The translations under genes and the position numbers were made by a program. This document shows, in pieces, positions 8,929-16,657 of a stretch of 44,677 nt of DNA. The stretch's first letter is position 1. Each line of letters opens with the position of its first letter. The stretch comes from an uncultured bacterium (lineage in GTDB: Bacteria; Bacillota; Clostridia; Lachnospirales; Lachnospiraceae), in assembly GCA_905215775.1 (NCBI GenBank), contig CAJMRM010000019.1, positions 1 to 44,677 of the forward strand, written 5' to 3'. Under the pieces are notes generated by a model that ran no database searches, was not told where the DNA came from, and saw only the letters and a program-made list of their open reading frames with translations.

Positions 8929-9371
8929 TGATCCTTCAGATACTCAGCGCATTCAGCGCCGTTCTGGTATTTACCATGATCCTGGAGATACCGAAAAAAT
9001 ATATGTTTTATGCGTCCGCTTCGGGAGCTGTGGGCTGGTGGGCCTATCTGATGGTTCAGAACAGCGGCTATCCGTCTATGCTGGCGGCCTTTTTATCGAC
9101 GCTGGTGGTTGCTTTTTTAAGCCATATCCTGGCCCGGGTCAAAAAAGCCCCGGTGACGGTGTTCCTGATCACCGGAACGCTTCCGGCAGTGCCGGGAGCC
9201 GCCATATACCGGAGCGTTTACTACTTTCTCCAGAACGATTCGGTCCTGGCGACCAAAAATCTCCTGGAAACCATCCAGATTGCCGGAGCCATTGCCATGG
9301 GGATCTTTACCATGGACTCTCTGTTCCGTCTGGTCCTGGCATATGACAGGAAGAAGGCGGAGAAGGGATGA
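8925..9371 (+). CDS. Threonine/serine exporter, ThrE domain 2 (DUF3815-like)
   Basis: A 148-residue membrane protein, the smaller half of the split ThrE exporter. The ATG at 8925 overlaps the preceding stop (ATGA); an in-frame frame extending upstream to 8844 is only the overlap with the first gene. It has four hydrophobic helices, the segment KYMFYASASGAVGWWAYLM near residue 25, and the motif ITGTLPAVPGAAIYRSVYY near residue 85, typical of this family. The last 65 nt overlap the 3' end of the convergent minus-strand gene, which is unusual but allowed by both reading frames. Confidence 0.87.
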   Translation: MMILQILSAFSAVLVFTMILEIPKKYMFYASASGAVGWWAYLMVQNSGYPSMLAAFLSTLVVAFLSHILARVKKAPVTVFLITGTLPAVPGAAIYRSVYYFLQNDSVLATKNLLETIQIAGAIAMGIFTMDSLFRLVLAYDRKKAEKG

Positions 9372-10275
9372 TGGTTCCCGTTTCGCGCCTGAAAATATAA
9401 ATGCAGTCGGAGAGCACGTCCTCTTCGGGAACGTCTGTCCGGTTGATCTCCTGGACCATCCGGCGCAGGAGCGCATGATTGAACGTAAGATGATCCGGAA
9501 ATAAAAGGACTTCGTGGATACTGGAAGGCAGAATGATCACATCTGCCCCTTCCTGGTCTGCGAAGTCCTTTATTATATCCCTGTAAAGCATACAGGAGGC
9601 TCCGCAGATCCCCTGGCGGTTGGTGAGTACGTGGAGGGGCGGAGCGTCCTCCGGGCAGCCGGAGCGGTCTGCCTCTTCCGATTCCCGGAGCGGGAGAAGC
9701 TCTGGGGAAAGCGGCGCGAGGATCTCTGAAAGGGGCGTGAGGACCGGAGGGAAGAGAACGGGCGTGTTTTCCTCTGCCAGGCGGCGCAGGGTGTCCGCAT
9801 CCATATCCCAGGCGGACAGGAGCTGGCGGTGGATCAGGGTGGATACCAGCTCGCCGCAGGAGGGATCCAGGCAGACAAAAAAGATCATGGCCAGGTCGTG
9901 GAAGGGGAACCAGGGGACGCGGTCCAGGAGTCCGGAATTCCGGCGGCGGGAAACCAGACGGAACGCAACGCGGCTTCTGATATATTCCGGATCCAGGAGA
10001 TCCTGGCATATGGAGGAGGGGAACGGCGGTCTGCGTTCGAGAAAGGATGCTGCCGAAGCGCAGACGGCGTCCATGGACATACCTTTTTGGTACTGGTCAT
10101 ACAGGGGCTCCAGATAGATGACATGTCCGAGGGAGGAGCCGGGGGACAGGACCAGGAGAACATCCGGACACACGCCGTTATTTTTGCAGAGGGTTTTTTG
10201 GATGAATTGAGTCTCTGAACCTAATTTTTTGTGCAATACACCCGAAAAAGCGGAACAAAACTGTGAATAGTGCAT
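9307..10275 (-). CDS. DUF5688-like protein, function unknown
   Basis: A 322-residue soluble protein on the minus strand. It resembles the DUF5688 proteins that are frequent in Lachnospiraceae: an N-terminal helical part with KNNGVCPDVLLVLSPGS, PLYDQYQKGMSMDAVC, a middle PWFPFHDLAMIFFVCL, then MYRDIIKDFADQEGADVIILPSSIHEVLLFP. No catalytic motif, signal peptide or membrane helix is evident. Start: ATG at 10273-10275 with GGAGGTTT upstream on the minus strand. Its 3' end runs 65 nt into the convergent ThrE-like gene. The family call is by recollection of its pattern. Confidence 0.65.
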   Translation of the reverse strand: MHYSQFCSAFSGVLHKKLGSETQFIQKTLCKNNGVCPDVLLVLSPGSSLGHVIYLEPLYDQYQKGMSMDAVCASAASFLERRPPFPSSICQDLLDPEYIRSRVAFRLVSRRRNSGLLDRVPWFPFHDLAMIFFVCLDPSCGELVSTLIHRQLLSAWDMDADTLRRLAEENTPVLFPPVLTPLSEILAPLSPELLPLRESEEADRSGCPEDAPPLHVLTNRQGICGASCMLYRDIIKDFADQEGADVIILPSSIHEVLLFPDHLTFNHALLRRMVQEINRTDVPEEDVLSDCIYIFRRETGTIIPSPPSSCHMPGPDGTESPW

Positions 10276-10370
10276 AGAAAAAACCTCCAGAAATGAAATT
10301 GAAAGTGATTAAAAGAAATGGTGTCTATATTGTAAGGGATAAAAAATATGAATTCAATGGTAATTTATAC

Positions 10371-10399
10371 TTGATTTTTGGGGTTAAATGTGATAAAAT
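10371..10399 (+). promoter_or_regulatory. Promoter of ABC importer copy 1
   Basis: TTGATT (10371-10376) and TAAAAT (10394-10399) are spaced by 17 bp and preceded by an extended TG (TGATAAAAT). The same boxes and spacing occur before copy 2 (16491-16519), although the surrounding sequence has diverged, so the arrangement appears conserved by selection. Confidence 0.65.
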
Positions 10400-10427
10400 A
10401 ACGAAAATCAATCAGATATATTTGTGC

Positions 10428-10513
10428 AAAATGGATAGTATTCCTGTGCCTGGGTATACGTGATCCATTTTAAAAGTGTTTTTAAATCTGATGCATTTGG
10501 CCAGTGGTCATGC
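10428..10513 (+). promoter_or_regulatory. Structured 5' leader of copy 1
   Basis: The leader between promoter and start codon is about 130 nt. It contains a perfect 9-bp hairpin, AAAATGGAT (10428-10436) with ATCCATTTT (10463-10471), and a 21-nt near-palindrome centred on CCAGTGG (10493-10513; arms GCAT/ATGC and GGCCA/TGGTC). The palindrome recurs before copy 2. It lies directly upstream of the ribosome binding site GAGGTGAGAG. The role (operator or RNA hairpin) is not known. Confidence 0.45.
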
Positions 10514-10538
10514 AAATATAATTATGAGGTGAGAGAGT

Positions 10539-12152
10539 ATGACAAAAAAACTTATGCGCGGCTTAGTACCGGTAATGGTCCTTTCTGCAGCGGTTGCCCT
10601 GTTTACAGGATGCGGCTCTAAAGAAACTACCTCTGATACGACCCAGGCTGGCGGCTCCAAGGAAACGGAAGCTGCCGGATCCACAACAGCGGCAGCTGAG
10701 AACAAGGGATCCGAAACCGCCAGTGGATCCTCCAAGGATACGCTGATCATCGCAACCGCAAATGAGACTCCCAGTGTTACCACGAACCTGCACAACGCAG
10801 TAGCTGGTGACTACATCAACCAGATGACTCATAACAGCCTGTTCTATACAGACGAGAATCTGGAACCTCAGCCCTGTCTGGTAGAGTCCTATGAGATCGT
10901 AAGCGATACCGAGTGGGTCTTCAAGCTGAAACAGGGAGTAAAATTCCACAATGGCCAGGAGATGAAGGCCGCCGACGTAAAAGCATCTCTGGAGCTTTGT
11001 AAGGAATCCCCGCAGGTTTCTCAGTATGGCGCATCCAGCGGAACCATCGAGGTAGTTGACGATTATACTATTAAGATGACAACCGACGGCCCGCAGTCCG
11101 GTCTTCTTTCAGACCTCTGCCACCACGGAAACGCAATCCTTCCGGCAGACCTGATTGCCAGCGGACACGACTTCAACAAAGAGCCCATCGGTACTGGCCC
11201 ATACAAGCTTGTGGCATGGAACAAGGGCGAGAGCCTTGAGCTGGAAGCATTTGAGGATTACTGGGGCGGCGCTCCGGCCATCAAGCACGTGATCTGGAAG
11301 GTTATCCCCGAGGGTTCCTCCCGTACAATGGCTCTTGAGGCTGGCGAAGTAGACCTGATCATCGAGGTTGAGTCCACAGACTTCACACGTTTACAGGACA
11401 ACTCCGATGTTGTTACCTTTAACGAAGCAGGTACTTCCCATAACTGGCTGATGATCAACAATGAGAAGGCTCCCTTCGATAACATCGACTTCCGCCGCGC
11501 ACTGGCATCTGCGATCGATAAAAACGCAGTGGTACAGGTTGCATTAAACGGCCAGGGCTCCGTATCCGACAGCATGCTTCCGGAGTGCTTCCCGGGCGTT
11601 GTAACTGACGGCGCTCCGAGCTATGATCCGGAGAAGGCAAAAGAGTATCTTGCAGCATCCGGCTTAAATCCGGCAGACTGCGGCTTTGCAATCATCTGCT
11701 CTGACGATACAAAGCTCCGTGCAGGACAGGTAATCCAGTCTTCCTTAAAGGAAAACCTGGGTATCGATATCACTCTGGAGTCCATGGACCTTGCTACATA
11801 CCTGGATAAGACAGCAGTTGGTGACTACCAGGCAGCCATCGGCGGATATACCTCCAGTGACGTTCTGGCACACTCCATGGGTGTTTACCACTCCAAATCC
11901 ATCGACGGCTCCAACAAGACCCGTCTGAACGATCCGGAGATCGACGCACTGATCGACAAGGTAAAAGCTACACTGGATCCGGAAGAGAACGTAAAGGTTG
12001 TTACTGAGCTCAGCAAGGCTCTGAACGACAGATGCACACAGGTTCCGCTCTACTTAAAGAACAACGTTCGTGCATACGCAAAGGGTCTTGAAGGCTTCAA
12101 GATGAGTCCGACTGGCGGTATGTACATCAGCGAGCTGAGCTGGAGCGAATAG
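10539..12152 (+). CDS. Extracellular solute-binding lipoprotein, family 5 (peptide/nickel type), copy 1
   Basis: Ligand-binding lipoprotein of a Dpp/Opp/Nik-type ABC importer, 537 residues. The signal peptide ends in the lipobox LFTGC with Cys25 as lipidated residue, followed by a Ser/Thr/Glu-rich linker to about residue 63. The family 5 pattern follows: the SYEIVSDTEWVFKLKQGVKFHNGQ signature region near residue 111, EPIGTGPYKLVAWNKGESLEL near 225, and FRRALASAIDKNAVV near 317. Residues 327-537 are identical to residues 320-530 of the copy at 16658, while residues 1-326 differ at many sites. It heads the operon; a hairpin (12211-12246) separates it from the permease genes, so it is probably made in excess over them. 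The substrate cannot be read from sequence. Confidence 0.93.
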   Translation: MTKKLMRGLVPVMVLSAAVALFTGCGSKETTSDTTQAGGSKETEAAGSTTAAAENKGSETASGSSKDTLIIATANETPSVTTNLHNAVAGDYINQMTHNSLFYTDENLEPQPCLVESYEIVSDTEWVFKLKQGVKFHNGQEMKAADVKASLELCKESPQVSQYGASSGTIEVVDDYTIKMTTDGPQSGLLSDLCHHGNAILPADLIASGHDFNKEPIGTGPYKLVAWNKGESLELEAFEDYWGGAPAIKHVIWKVIPEGSSRTMALEAGEVDLIIEVESTDFTRLQDNSDVVTFNEAGTSHNWLMINNEKAPFDNIDFRRALASAIDKNAVVQVALNGQGSVSDSMLPECFPGVVTDGAPSYDPEKAKEYLAASGLNPADCGFAIICSDDTKLRAGQVIQSSLKENLGIDITLESMDLATYLDKTAVGDYQAAIGGYTSSDVLAHSMGVYHSKSIDGSNKTRLNDPEIDALIDKVKATLDPEENVKVVTELSKALNDRCTQVPLYLKNNVRAYAKGLEGFKMSPTGGMYISELSWSE

Positions 12153-12210
12153 TTTCTACTATATATAATAGGAACTCGGATATTTTTAGCTGAATCTTAA
12201 AAACAGAGAG

Positions 12211-12246
12211 CAGGGACCTGGCCCCTGGAGGCCTGGTCCCTGTTTT
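12211..12246 (+). terminator. Intra-operon hairpin after the binding protein, copy 1
   Basis: CAGGGACC (12211-12218) pairs with GGTCCCTG (12235-12242), and TTTT follows. It lies between the binding-protein stop and the permease start. Leaky terminators or mRNA-stabilising hairpins at this place are common in binding-protein operons and give more binding protein than membrane components. Confidence 0.7.
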
Positions 12247-12283
12247 GATTAAAAATTAAGTAGAGGGGAGAGGATCGCACCAT

Positions 12284-13213
12284 ATGATCAAGTTTATAAT
12301 CAAACGTCTTCTGGCACTGATCCCGGTACTGATCGGTGTATCACTGCTTGTATTCTTTATCCTTGATTTAGCTCCTGGTGATCCTGCCAAGGCTGCTCTG
12401 GGAGAGCAGGCACGTCCCGAAGATATCGAGGCGTTCCGAGAGGAAATGGGCTTAAATGATCCGTTCATTATCCGTTACGTAAATTACATGCTGGGGCTCT
12501 GCCACGGAGATCTCGGCACATCCTATAAGACCCTGGATCCGGTTGGTGAAGAGGTATGGGCCCGTCTGCCAAATACGGCGATCCTGGCGCTCACTTCCAC
12601 TGTGGTAGCCATCCTGCTGGCTCTTCCGCTGGGAATCATCGCGGCCATCAAGCAGAACACGCTGTTCGACGGAATCAGCATGTTCGTGTCCCTGATCGGT
12701 ATCTCAATGCCGGTATTCTGGATGGGTCTTCTTCTGATCCTTCTGTTCTCCGTAAAGCTGGGCTGGTTCCCGGTATCCGGAGCAGACCAGGGGATCAAGA
12801 GCCTTGTGCTGCCGTCCGTCACACTGGGCTTCATGCATATGGCAGCCATTGCCCGTACCACCAGAAGCTCCATGCTTGAGACGATCCGTCAGGACTATAT
12901 CCGTACCGTGCGTGCAAAGGGACTTCCGGAGAGGGAGGTCATCACACGCCATGCGTTACGAAATGCCCTGATCCCGACAACGACAGTAATCGGCCTCCAG
13001 ATCGGAGGAATGTTAGGCGGCTCCGTACTTACCGAGAGTGTATTCGCATGGCCGGGAATCGGACGTTACATGATCCAGTCCATCCAGGGCCGTGACATCC
13101 CGTCGGTCATGGGATGCATCATCATCTTTGCACTCAGCTTCGCAGTGATCAATCTGATCGTAGACCTGATCTACGGCTTCATCGATCCGCGTATCAAAGC
13201 ACAATATAAGTAA
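12284..13213 (+). CDS. dppB: ABC importer permease, DppB-type, copy 1
   Basis: Integral membrane permease of the peptide/nickel importer, 309 residues with about six helices. The family start MIKFIIKRLLALIPVLIGVSLLVFF, then ATNTAIL-like helix region and the cytoplasmic EAA loop (RQDYIRTVRAKGLPEREVITRHALRN split around residue 205) that docks with the ATPases are all present. The N-terminal motif DLAPGDPA near residue 28 is typical of DppB. It is followed 16 bp later by the DppC-type gene. Identical to the protein from 18382. Confidence 0.93.
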   Translation: MIKFIIKRLLALIPVLIGVSLLVFFILDLAPGDPAKAALGEQARPEDIEAFREEMGLNDPFIIRYVNYMLGLCHGDLGTSYKTLDPVGEEVWARLPNTAILALTSTVVAILLALPLGIIAAIKQNTLFDGISMFVSLIGISMPVFWMGLLLILLFSVKLGWFPVSGADQGIKSLVLPSVTLGFMHMAAIARTTRSSMLETIRQDYIRTVRAKGLPEREVITRHALRNALIPTTTVIGLQIGGMLGGSVLTESVFAWPGIGRYMIQSIQGRDIPSVMGCIIIFALSFAVINLIVDLIYGFIDPRIKAQYK

Positions 13214-13229
13214 GGAGGGGAAGACAATA

Positions 13230-14123
13230 ATGAGCAATGCTTCTGCAAAAACAGTAAATGCACAGGCAGATATCAAGAAGAAGAGTCAAATCGCCGAAGT
13301 ATGGAAGCGTCTGTGCCGCAACAAGACAGCCATGTTCGGACTTGTGATCGTTGTATTGCTGGTGCTGACGGCAATCCTCTCTCCGATCCTGATCGATTAT
13401 GAAACGCAGGTCATCAAGACCAATTACAGCGAGGCCCTGCAGGCGCCGTCGTCCGCCCACTGGTTCGGAACGGACGAGATGGGCCGTGATATCTTACTGC
13501 GGGTAATGTATGGATCCACCACATCCCTTTCCATCGGTGTGGTAACGGTTATCGTATCCCTTACAGTGGGCCTGATCCTCGGAGCGGCAGCCGGATATTT
13601 CGGCGGGAAAACAGACATGATCATCATGCGTATCATGGATATCTTCCTTGCGATCCCGGGAACACTGCTGGCGATCTGTATCGTGGCGTCCCTTGGAAAC
13701 TCGATCCCGAACCTGGTCATCGCCCAGGCGGTATCGTCGATCCCGACGTTCGCCAGAGTGGTGCGCGGAGCGGTCATCACAGCGCGTGACGCAGATTACG
13801 TGGAGGCGGCGAGAGCCATCGGAGCGAAGGATGCGACGATCATCTTCCATGAGGTGCTGCCCAACAGCCTTGCGCCGATCATCGTACATACGACCTTACA
13901 GGTGGCATCGGTCATCCTTTCCATCGCAGGCCTTTCCTTCATCGGACTGGGAATCCCGGCGCCGAGACCGGAGTGGGGCGCAATGCTTTCCGGAGCGCGT
14001 GCATACATCCGTGACTACAGCTATATGTGCCTGTTCCCGGGCCTTGCAATCATGACCACGATCCTTTCACTCAACCTTCTGGGTGACGGACTTCGTGATG
14101 CACTTGATCCGAGACTGCGTTAA
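13230..14123 (+). CDS. dppC: ABC importer permease, DppC-type, copy 1
   Basis: Second permease subunit, 297 residues. An N-terminal cytoplasmic segment precedes the first helix (FGLVIVVLLVLTAILSPIL near residue 36). The DppC hallmark HWFGTDEMGRDILLRVMYG lies near residue 77. The EAA loop is DADYVEAARAIGAKDATII near residue 188, and the end is NLLGDGLRDALDPRLR. A strong GGAGGGG ribosome binding site precedes the ATG. It forms the membrane channel together with the preceding gene product. Identical to the protein from 19328. Confidence 0.94.
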   Translation: MSNASAKTVNAQADIKKKSQIAEVWKRLCRNKTAMFGLVIVVLLVLTAILSPILIDYETQVIKTNYSEALQAPSSAHWFGTDEMGRDILLRVMYGSTTSLSIGVVTVIVSLTVGLILGAAAGYFGGKTDMIIMRIMDIFLAIPGTLLAICIVASLGNSIPNLVIAQAVSSIPTFARVVRGAVITARDADYVEAARAIGAKDATIIFHEVLPNSLAPIIVHTTLQVASVILSIAGLSFIGLGIPAPRPEWGAMLSGARAYIRDYSYMCLFPGLAIMTTILSLNLLGDGLRDALDPRLR

Positions 14124-14135
14124 GGGGGTAGCAAG

Positions 14136-15167
14136 ATGAGCGAAAATGTAAAATATGAAAATAAAAATGCAGAAGGGAAGGATCTGACAGCGGAGATCCG
14201 GAACCTGGTGGTGGAATTCCGCACGGACTACGGAGTGGTGCAGGCGCTGAACGGCCTGGACCTGGAGATCGGCCGCGGAAAGACGCTGGGCCTGGTAGGC
14301 GAGACCGGAGCCGGAAAGACGACGACGGGCTTATCCCTGCTGCGTCTGATCCCGGATCCGCCGGGAGTGATCGTGGAAGGAAGCATCAAGCTGGACGGAG
14401 AGGACATCCTTGCCAAGAGCGAGAAGGAGATGCAGGAGATCCGCGGAAAGAAGGTCGCGATGATCTTCCAGGACCCGATGACATCCCTGGACCCGGTAAT
14501 GACGGTGGAGGAGCAGATCGCGGAGGTTATCCGCCTGCATGAAAAGGATGTGGATCCCATAAAGAAGGCACGCGAGATGCTGGAGCTGGTAGGGATCCCC
14601 GGAAGCCGCGGAGGCGAGTATCCGCACCAGTTCTCCGGAGGAATGAAGCAGAGAGTCGTCATCGCCATGGCGCTGGCCTGCAACCCGGAGCTTCTGATCG
14701 CAGACGAGCCGACAACGGCGCTGGACGTAACGATCCAGGCGCAGGTACTGGAGATGATGAAGGGCCTGCGAGACAAATATAACACCTCGATGCTGATGAT
14801 CACCCATGACCTGGGGATCGTGGCAGAGATCTGTGACGAGGTATCGGTGGTATACGCAGGGCGTGTCATCGAGCACGGAACCCTGGAGGACATCTTCAAG
14901 AACACGCGTCATCCGTATACGGAGGGCCTGTTCAACTCCCTGCCGAACCTTGAGAACCGCCAGGCAGAGTTAAAGCCCATCAAGGGTCTGATGCCGGATC
15001 CGAGCAATCTGCCGAAGGGATGCGCATTCTGTCCGAGATGTGAGTACGCGACGGAGCTCTGCAAGACGCAGAAGCCGCCCAGGACGTACCGGAACGAAAC
15101 CCACTATGTGGAGTGCCATCTGTATAACAAAGACAACATCCACGAAGGGAAGGTGAACATTCGATGA
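14136..15167 (+). CDS. dppD: ABC importer ATPase, DppD-type, copy 1
   Basis: Cytoplasmic ATPase of the importer, 343 residues. Walker A GETGAGKTTTG near residue 54, Q-loop IFQDPMTSLDPV, signature FSGGMKQRVVIAMALA near 168, Walker B LLIADEPTTALD and the switch His in MITHDLG are all present. The C-terminal oligopeptide-type extension contains the Cys motif GCAFCPRCEYATELC near residue 300, a cluster known in Dpp-type ATPases and reported to bind an Fe-S centre in some. It overlaps the next gene by 4 nt (ATGA). Identical to the protein from 20234. Confidence 0.95.
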   Translation: MSENVKYENKNAEGKDLTAEIRNLVVEFRTDYGVVQALNGLDLEIGRGKTLGLVGETGAGKTTTGLSLLRLIPDPPGVIVEGSIKLDGEDILAKSEKEMQEIRGKKVAMIFQDPMTSLDPVMTVEEQIAEVIRLHEKDVDPIKKAREMLELVGIPGSRGGEYPHQFSGGMKQRVVIAMALACNPELLIADEPTTALDVTIQAQVLEMMKGLRDKYNTSMLMITHDLGIVAEICDEVSVVYAGRVIEHGTLEDIFKNTRHPYTEGLFNSLPNLENRQAELKPIKGLMPDPSNLPKGCAFCPRCEYATELCKTQKPPRTYRNETHYVECHLYNKDNIHEGKVNIR

Positions 15168-16114
15168 GCCAGCCGTTGCTTGAAGTAAAAAACCTGAGAA
15201 AGTATTTCAAAACCCCGAAGGGGATGCTGCACGCCGTGGATGATGTCACCTTCACGATCGAAAAAGGAAAGACCCTGGGCGTGGTAGGCGAGTCCGGCTG
15301 CGGAAAGTCCACCACAGGCCGTGCGATCCTGCGTCTGATCGAGCCGACAGCCGGCGAGGTGCTGTTCGAGGGACAGGATGTGGTGAAGCTGTCCGTGGAG
15401 GAGATGCGCAAGAAGCGTACAGACATGCAGATCATCTTCCAGGACCCGTTCTCCAGCTTAAACCCGCGTAAGACCATCAGCCAGATCATTGCAGATCCGC
15501 TGAAGATCAACAAGATCATCACGGACAAGAACGAGCAGATGGACCGTGTGCGTGAGCTGATGGAGACGGTAGGCCTTGCAGACCGTCTGATCAATACGTA
15601 CCCCCACGAGCTGGACGGAGGCCGCCGCCAGAGGATCGGGATCGCGAGAGCGCTGGCCCTGAACCCGAAGTTCATCGTATGTGATGAGCCGGTATCGGCG
15701 CTGGACGTATCGATCCAGGCGCAGATCTTAAACCTGATGAAGCAGCTGCAGAACAAGATGGGCCTGACCTACATGTTCATCACCCATGACCTGTCGGTCG
15801 TAAACCACTTCTCGGATGACATCGCGGTTATGTACCTTGGAAAGCTGATCGAGAAGGCGCCGTCGGAGGAGCTGTTCGCCCACCCGACGCACCCGTATAC
15901 CCAGGCGCTGTTATCAGCGATCCCGGTCCCGTCCCTGGACAACAGACGGGAGAGGATCCTGTTAAAGGGAGAGATCACATCCCCCATCGAGCCGCCGAAG
16001 GCATGCCGGTTTGCGAACCGGTGTCCGTATGCGACAGACCGCTGCCGCTCCGAGGAGCCGCAGTTAAAGGAGATCAGCCCAGGCCACTTTGTGTCCTGCT
16101 TCCTTACAGACTAG
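15164..16114 (+). CDS. dppF: ABC importer ATPase, DppF-type, copy 1
   Basis: Partner ATPase, 316 residues, completing the DppBCDF-like set. Walker A GESGCGKSTTG near residue 44, IFQDPFSSLNPR at the Q-loop, Walker B IVCDEPVSALD and FITHDLS are normal. The ABC signature is atypical: LDGGRRQRIGIARAL near residue 149 instead of LSGGQ. This is known from relatives in this family and suggests one asymmetric ATP site in the DppD-DppF pair. The C-terminal Cys motif is CRFANRCPYATDRC. A terminator follows. Identical to the protein from 21262. Confidence 0.95.
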   Translation: MSQPLLEVKNLRKYFKTPKGMLHAVDDVTFTIEKGKTLGVVGESGCGKSTTGRAILRLIEPTAGEVLFEGQDVVKLSVEEMRKKRTDMQIIFQDPFSSLNPRKTISQIIADPLKINKIITDKNEQMDRVRELMETVGLADRLINTYPHELDGGRRQRIGIARALALNPKFIVCDEPVSALDVSIQAQILNLMKQLQNKMGLTYMFITHDLSVVNHFSDDIAVMYLGKLIEKAPSEELFAHPTHPYTQALLSAIPVPSLDNRRERILLKGEITSPIEPPKACRFANRCPYATDRCRSEEPQLKEISPGHFVSCFLTD

Positions 16115-16125
16115 GCTTGATATGG

Positions 16126-16158
16126 CCGGAACCCTTAAAAAGGGTTCCGGTCTTTTTT
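16126..16158 (+). terminator. Terminator after operon copy 1
   Basis: CCGGAACCC (16126-16134) pairs with GGGTTCCGG (16142-16150), followed by TCTTTTTT. This is a typical intrinsic terminator 12 bp after the dppF stop. The left stem marks the end of the identical repeat. Confidence 0.9.
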
Positions 16159-16490
16159 GGCTTAAAAAGGAAATGGAGCCGTATGCAGCAGTATAATGGG
16201 GAGGAGATGACCGTATATCTTTTTGGTACTGGATACGTCTGGGAACGGAAAAGAAAGGGGCCGTGAAGGAGAGGGAGGGAAGGGCCGCAGATGCCGACGG
16301 AACGCCGGCGGGATCTTTTGGAAACGCCGGAGCTGGTTGACAGGCATCTTGTAAAAAGTGTCAAAAAAACCAGGGAAAACCAGAGGGGATTCATGGAAAA
16401 TATCACTGGAAATACGGAAAAGGGTACGCGAAAGGGGATCTATATAGATCCGATATAGATAAAATTAATGAATACACCTGCAATTTATGC
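16159..16490 (+). other. Spacer between the two operon copies, no gene seen
   Basis: About 330 bp without a supportable reading frame, RNA or repeat. It has no counterpart upstream of copy 1. Homology between the two upstream regions starts only near the promoters (about 10360 and 16470). Confidence 0.6.
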
Positions 16491-16519
16491 TTGATTTCTA
16501 TGATATATTGTGATAAAAT
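16491..16519 (+). promoter_or_regulatory. Promoter of ABC importer copy 2
   Basis: TTGATT (16491-16496), 17 bp, TAAAAT (16514-16519) with an extended TG, the same layout as before copy 1. Confidence 0.65.
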
Positions 16520-16551
16520 GACAAAAGTTGCCAAGACGTATTTGTGCAAAA

Positions 16552-16632
16552 TGGATAATATACCTGTACTGGGGTATATTCCAAATGCTTTAAAAGCATT
16601 TTTGATTTGGTGCATTCGACCAGTGGTCATGC
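16552..16632 (+). promoter_or_regulatory. Structured 5' leader of copy 2
   Basis: A hairpin pairs TGGA..ATATACC (16552-16564, with a 2-nt bulge) with GGTATATTCCA (16573-16583). A second small hairpin is AAATGC/GCATTT (about 16583-16601). The 21-nt palindrome, arms GCAT/ATGC and GACCA/TGGTC, is at 16612-16632 and more perfect than in copy 1. The hairpins differ in sequence and pairing from those in copy 1; the final palindrome and ribosome binding site are kept. Confidence 0.45.
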
Positions 16633-16657
16633 AAATATAATTATGAGGTGAGAGAGA

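Larger units (their letters stand above)
11517..16134 (+). repeat. Direct tandem repeat, unit 1 (about 4.6 kb)
   Basis: Bases 11517-16134 match 17615-22232 at a constant offset of 6098 bp. The four proteins encoded downstream are identical in both copies. So are the translations of antisense and out-of-frame reading frames across the block, which means silent positions match too. By eye the left boundary is at GATAAAAACGC (C before it in copy 1, T in copy 2). The right boundary is inside the terminator stem (T16135 versus C22233). Upstream homology continues through the promoter but with many differences. Confidence 0.93.
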
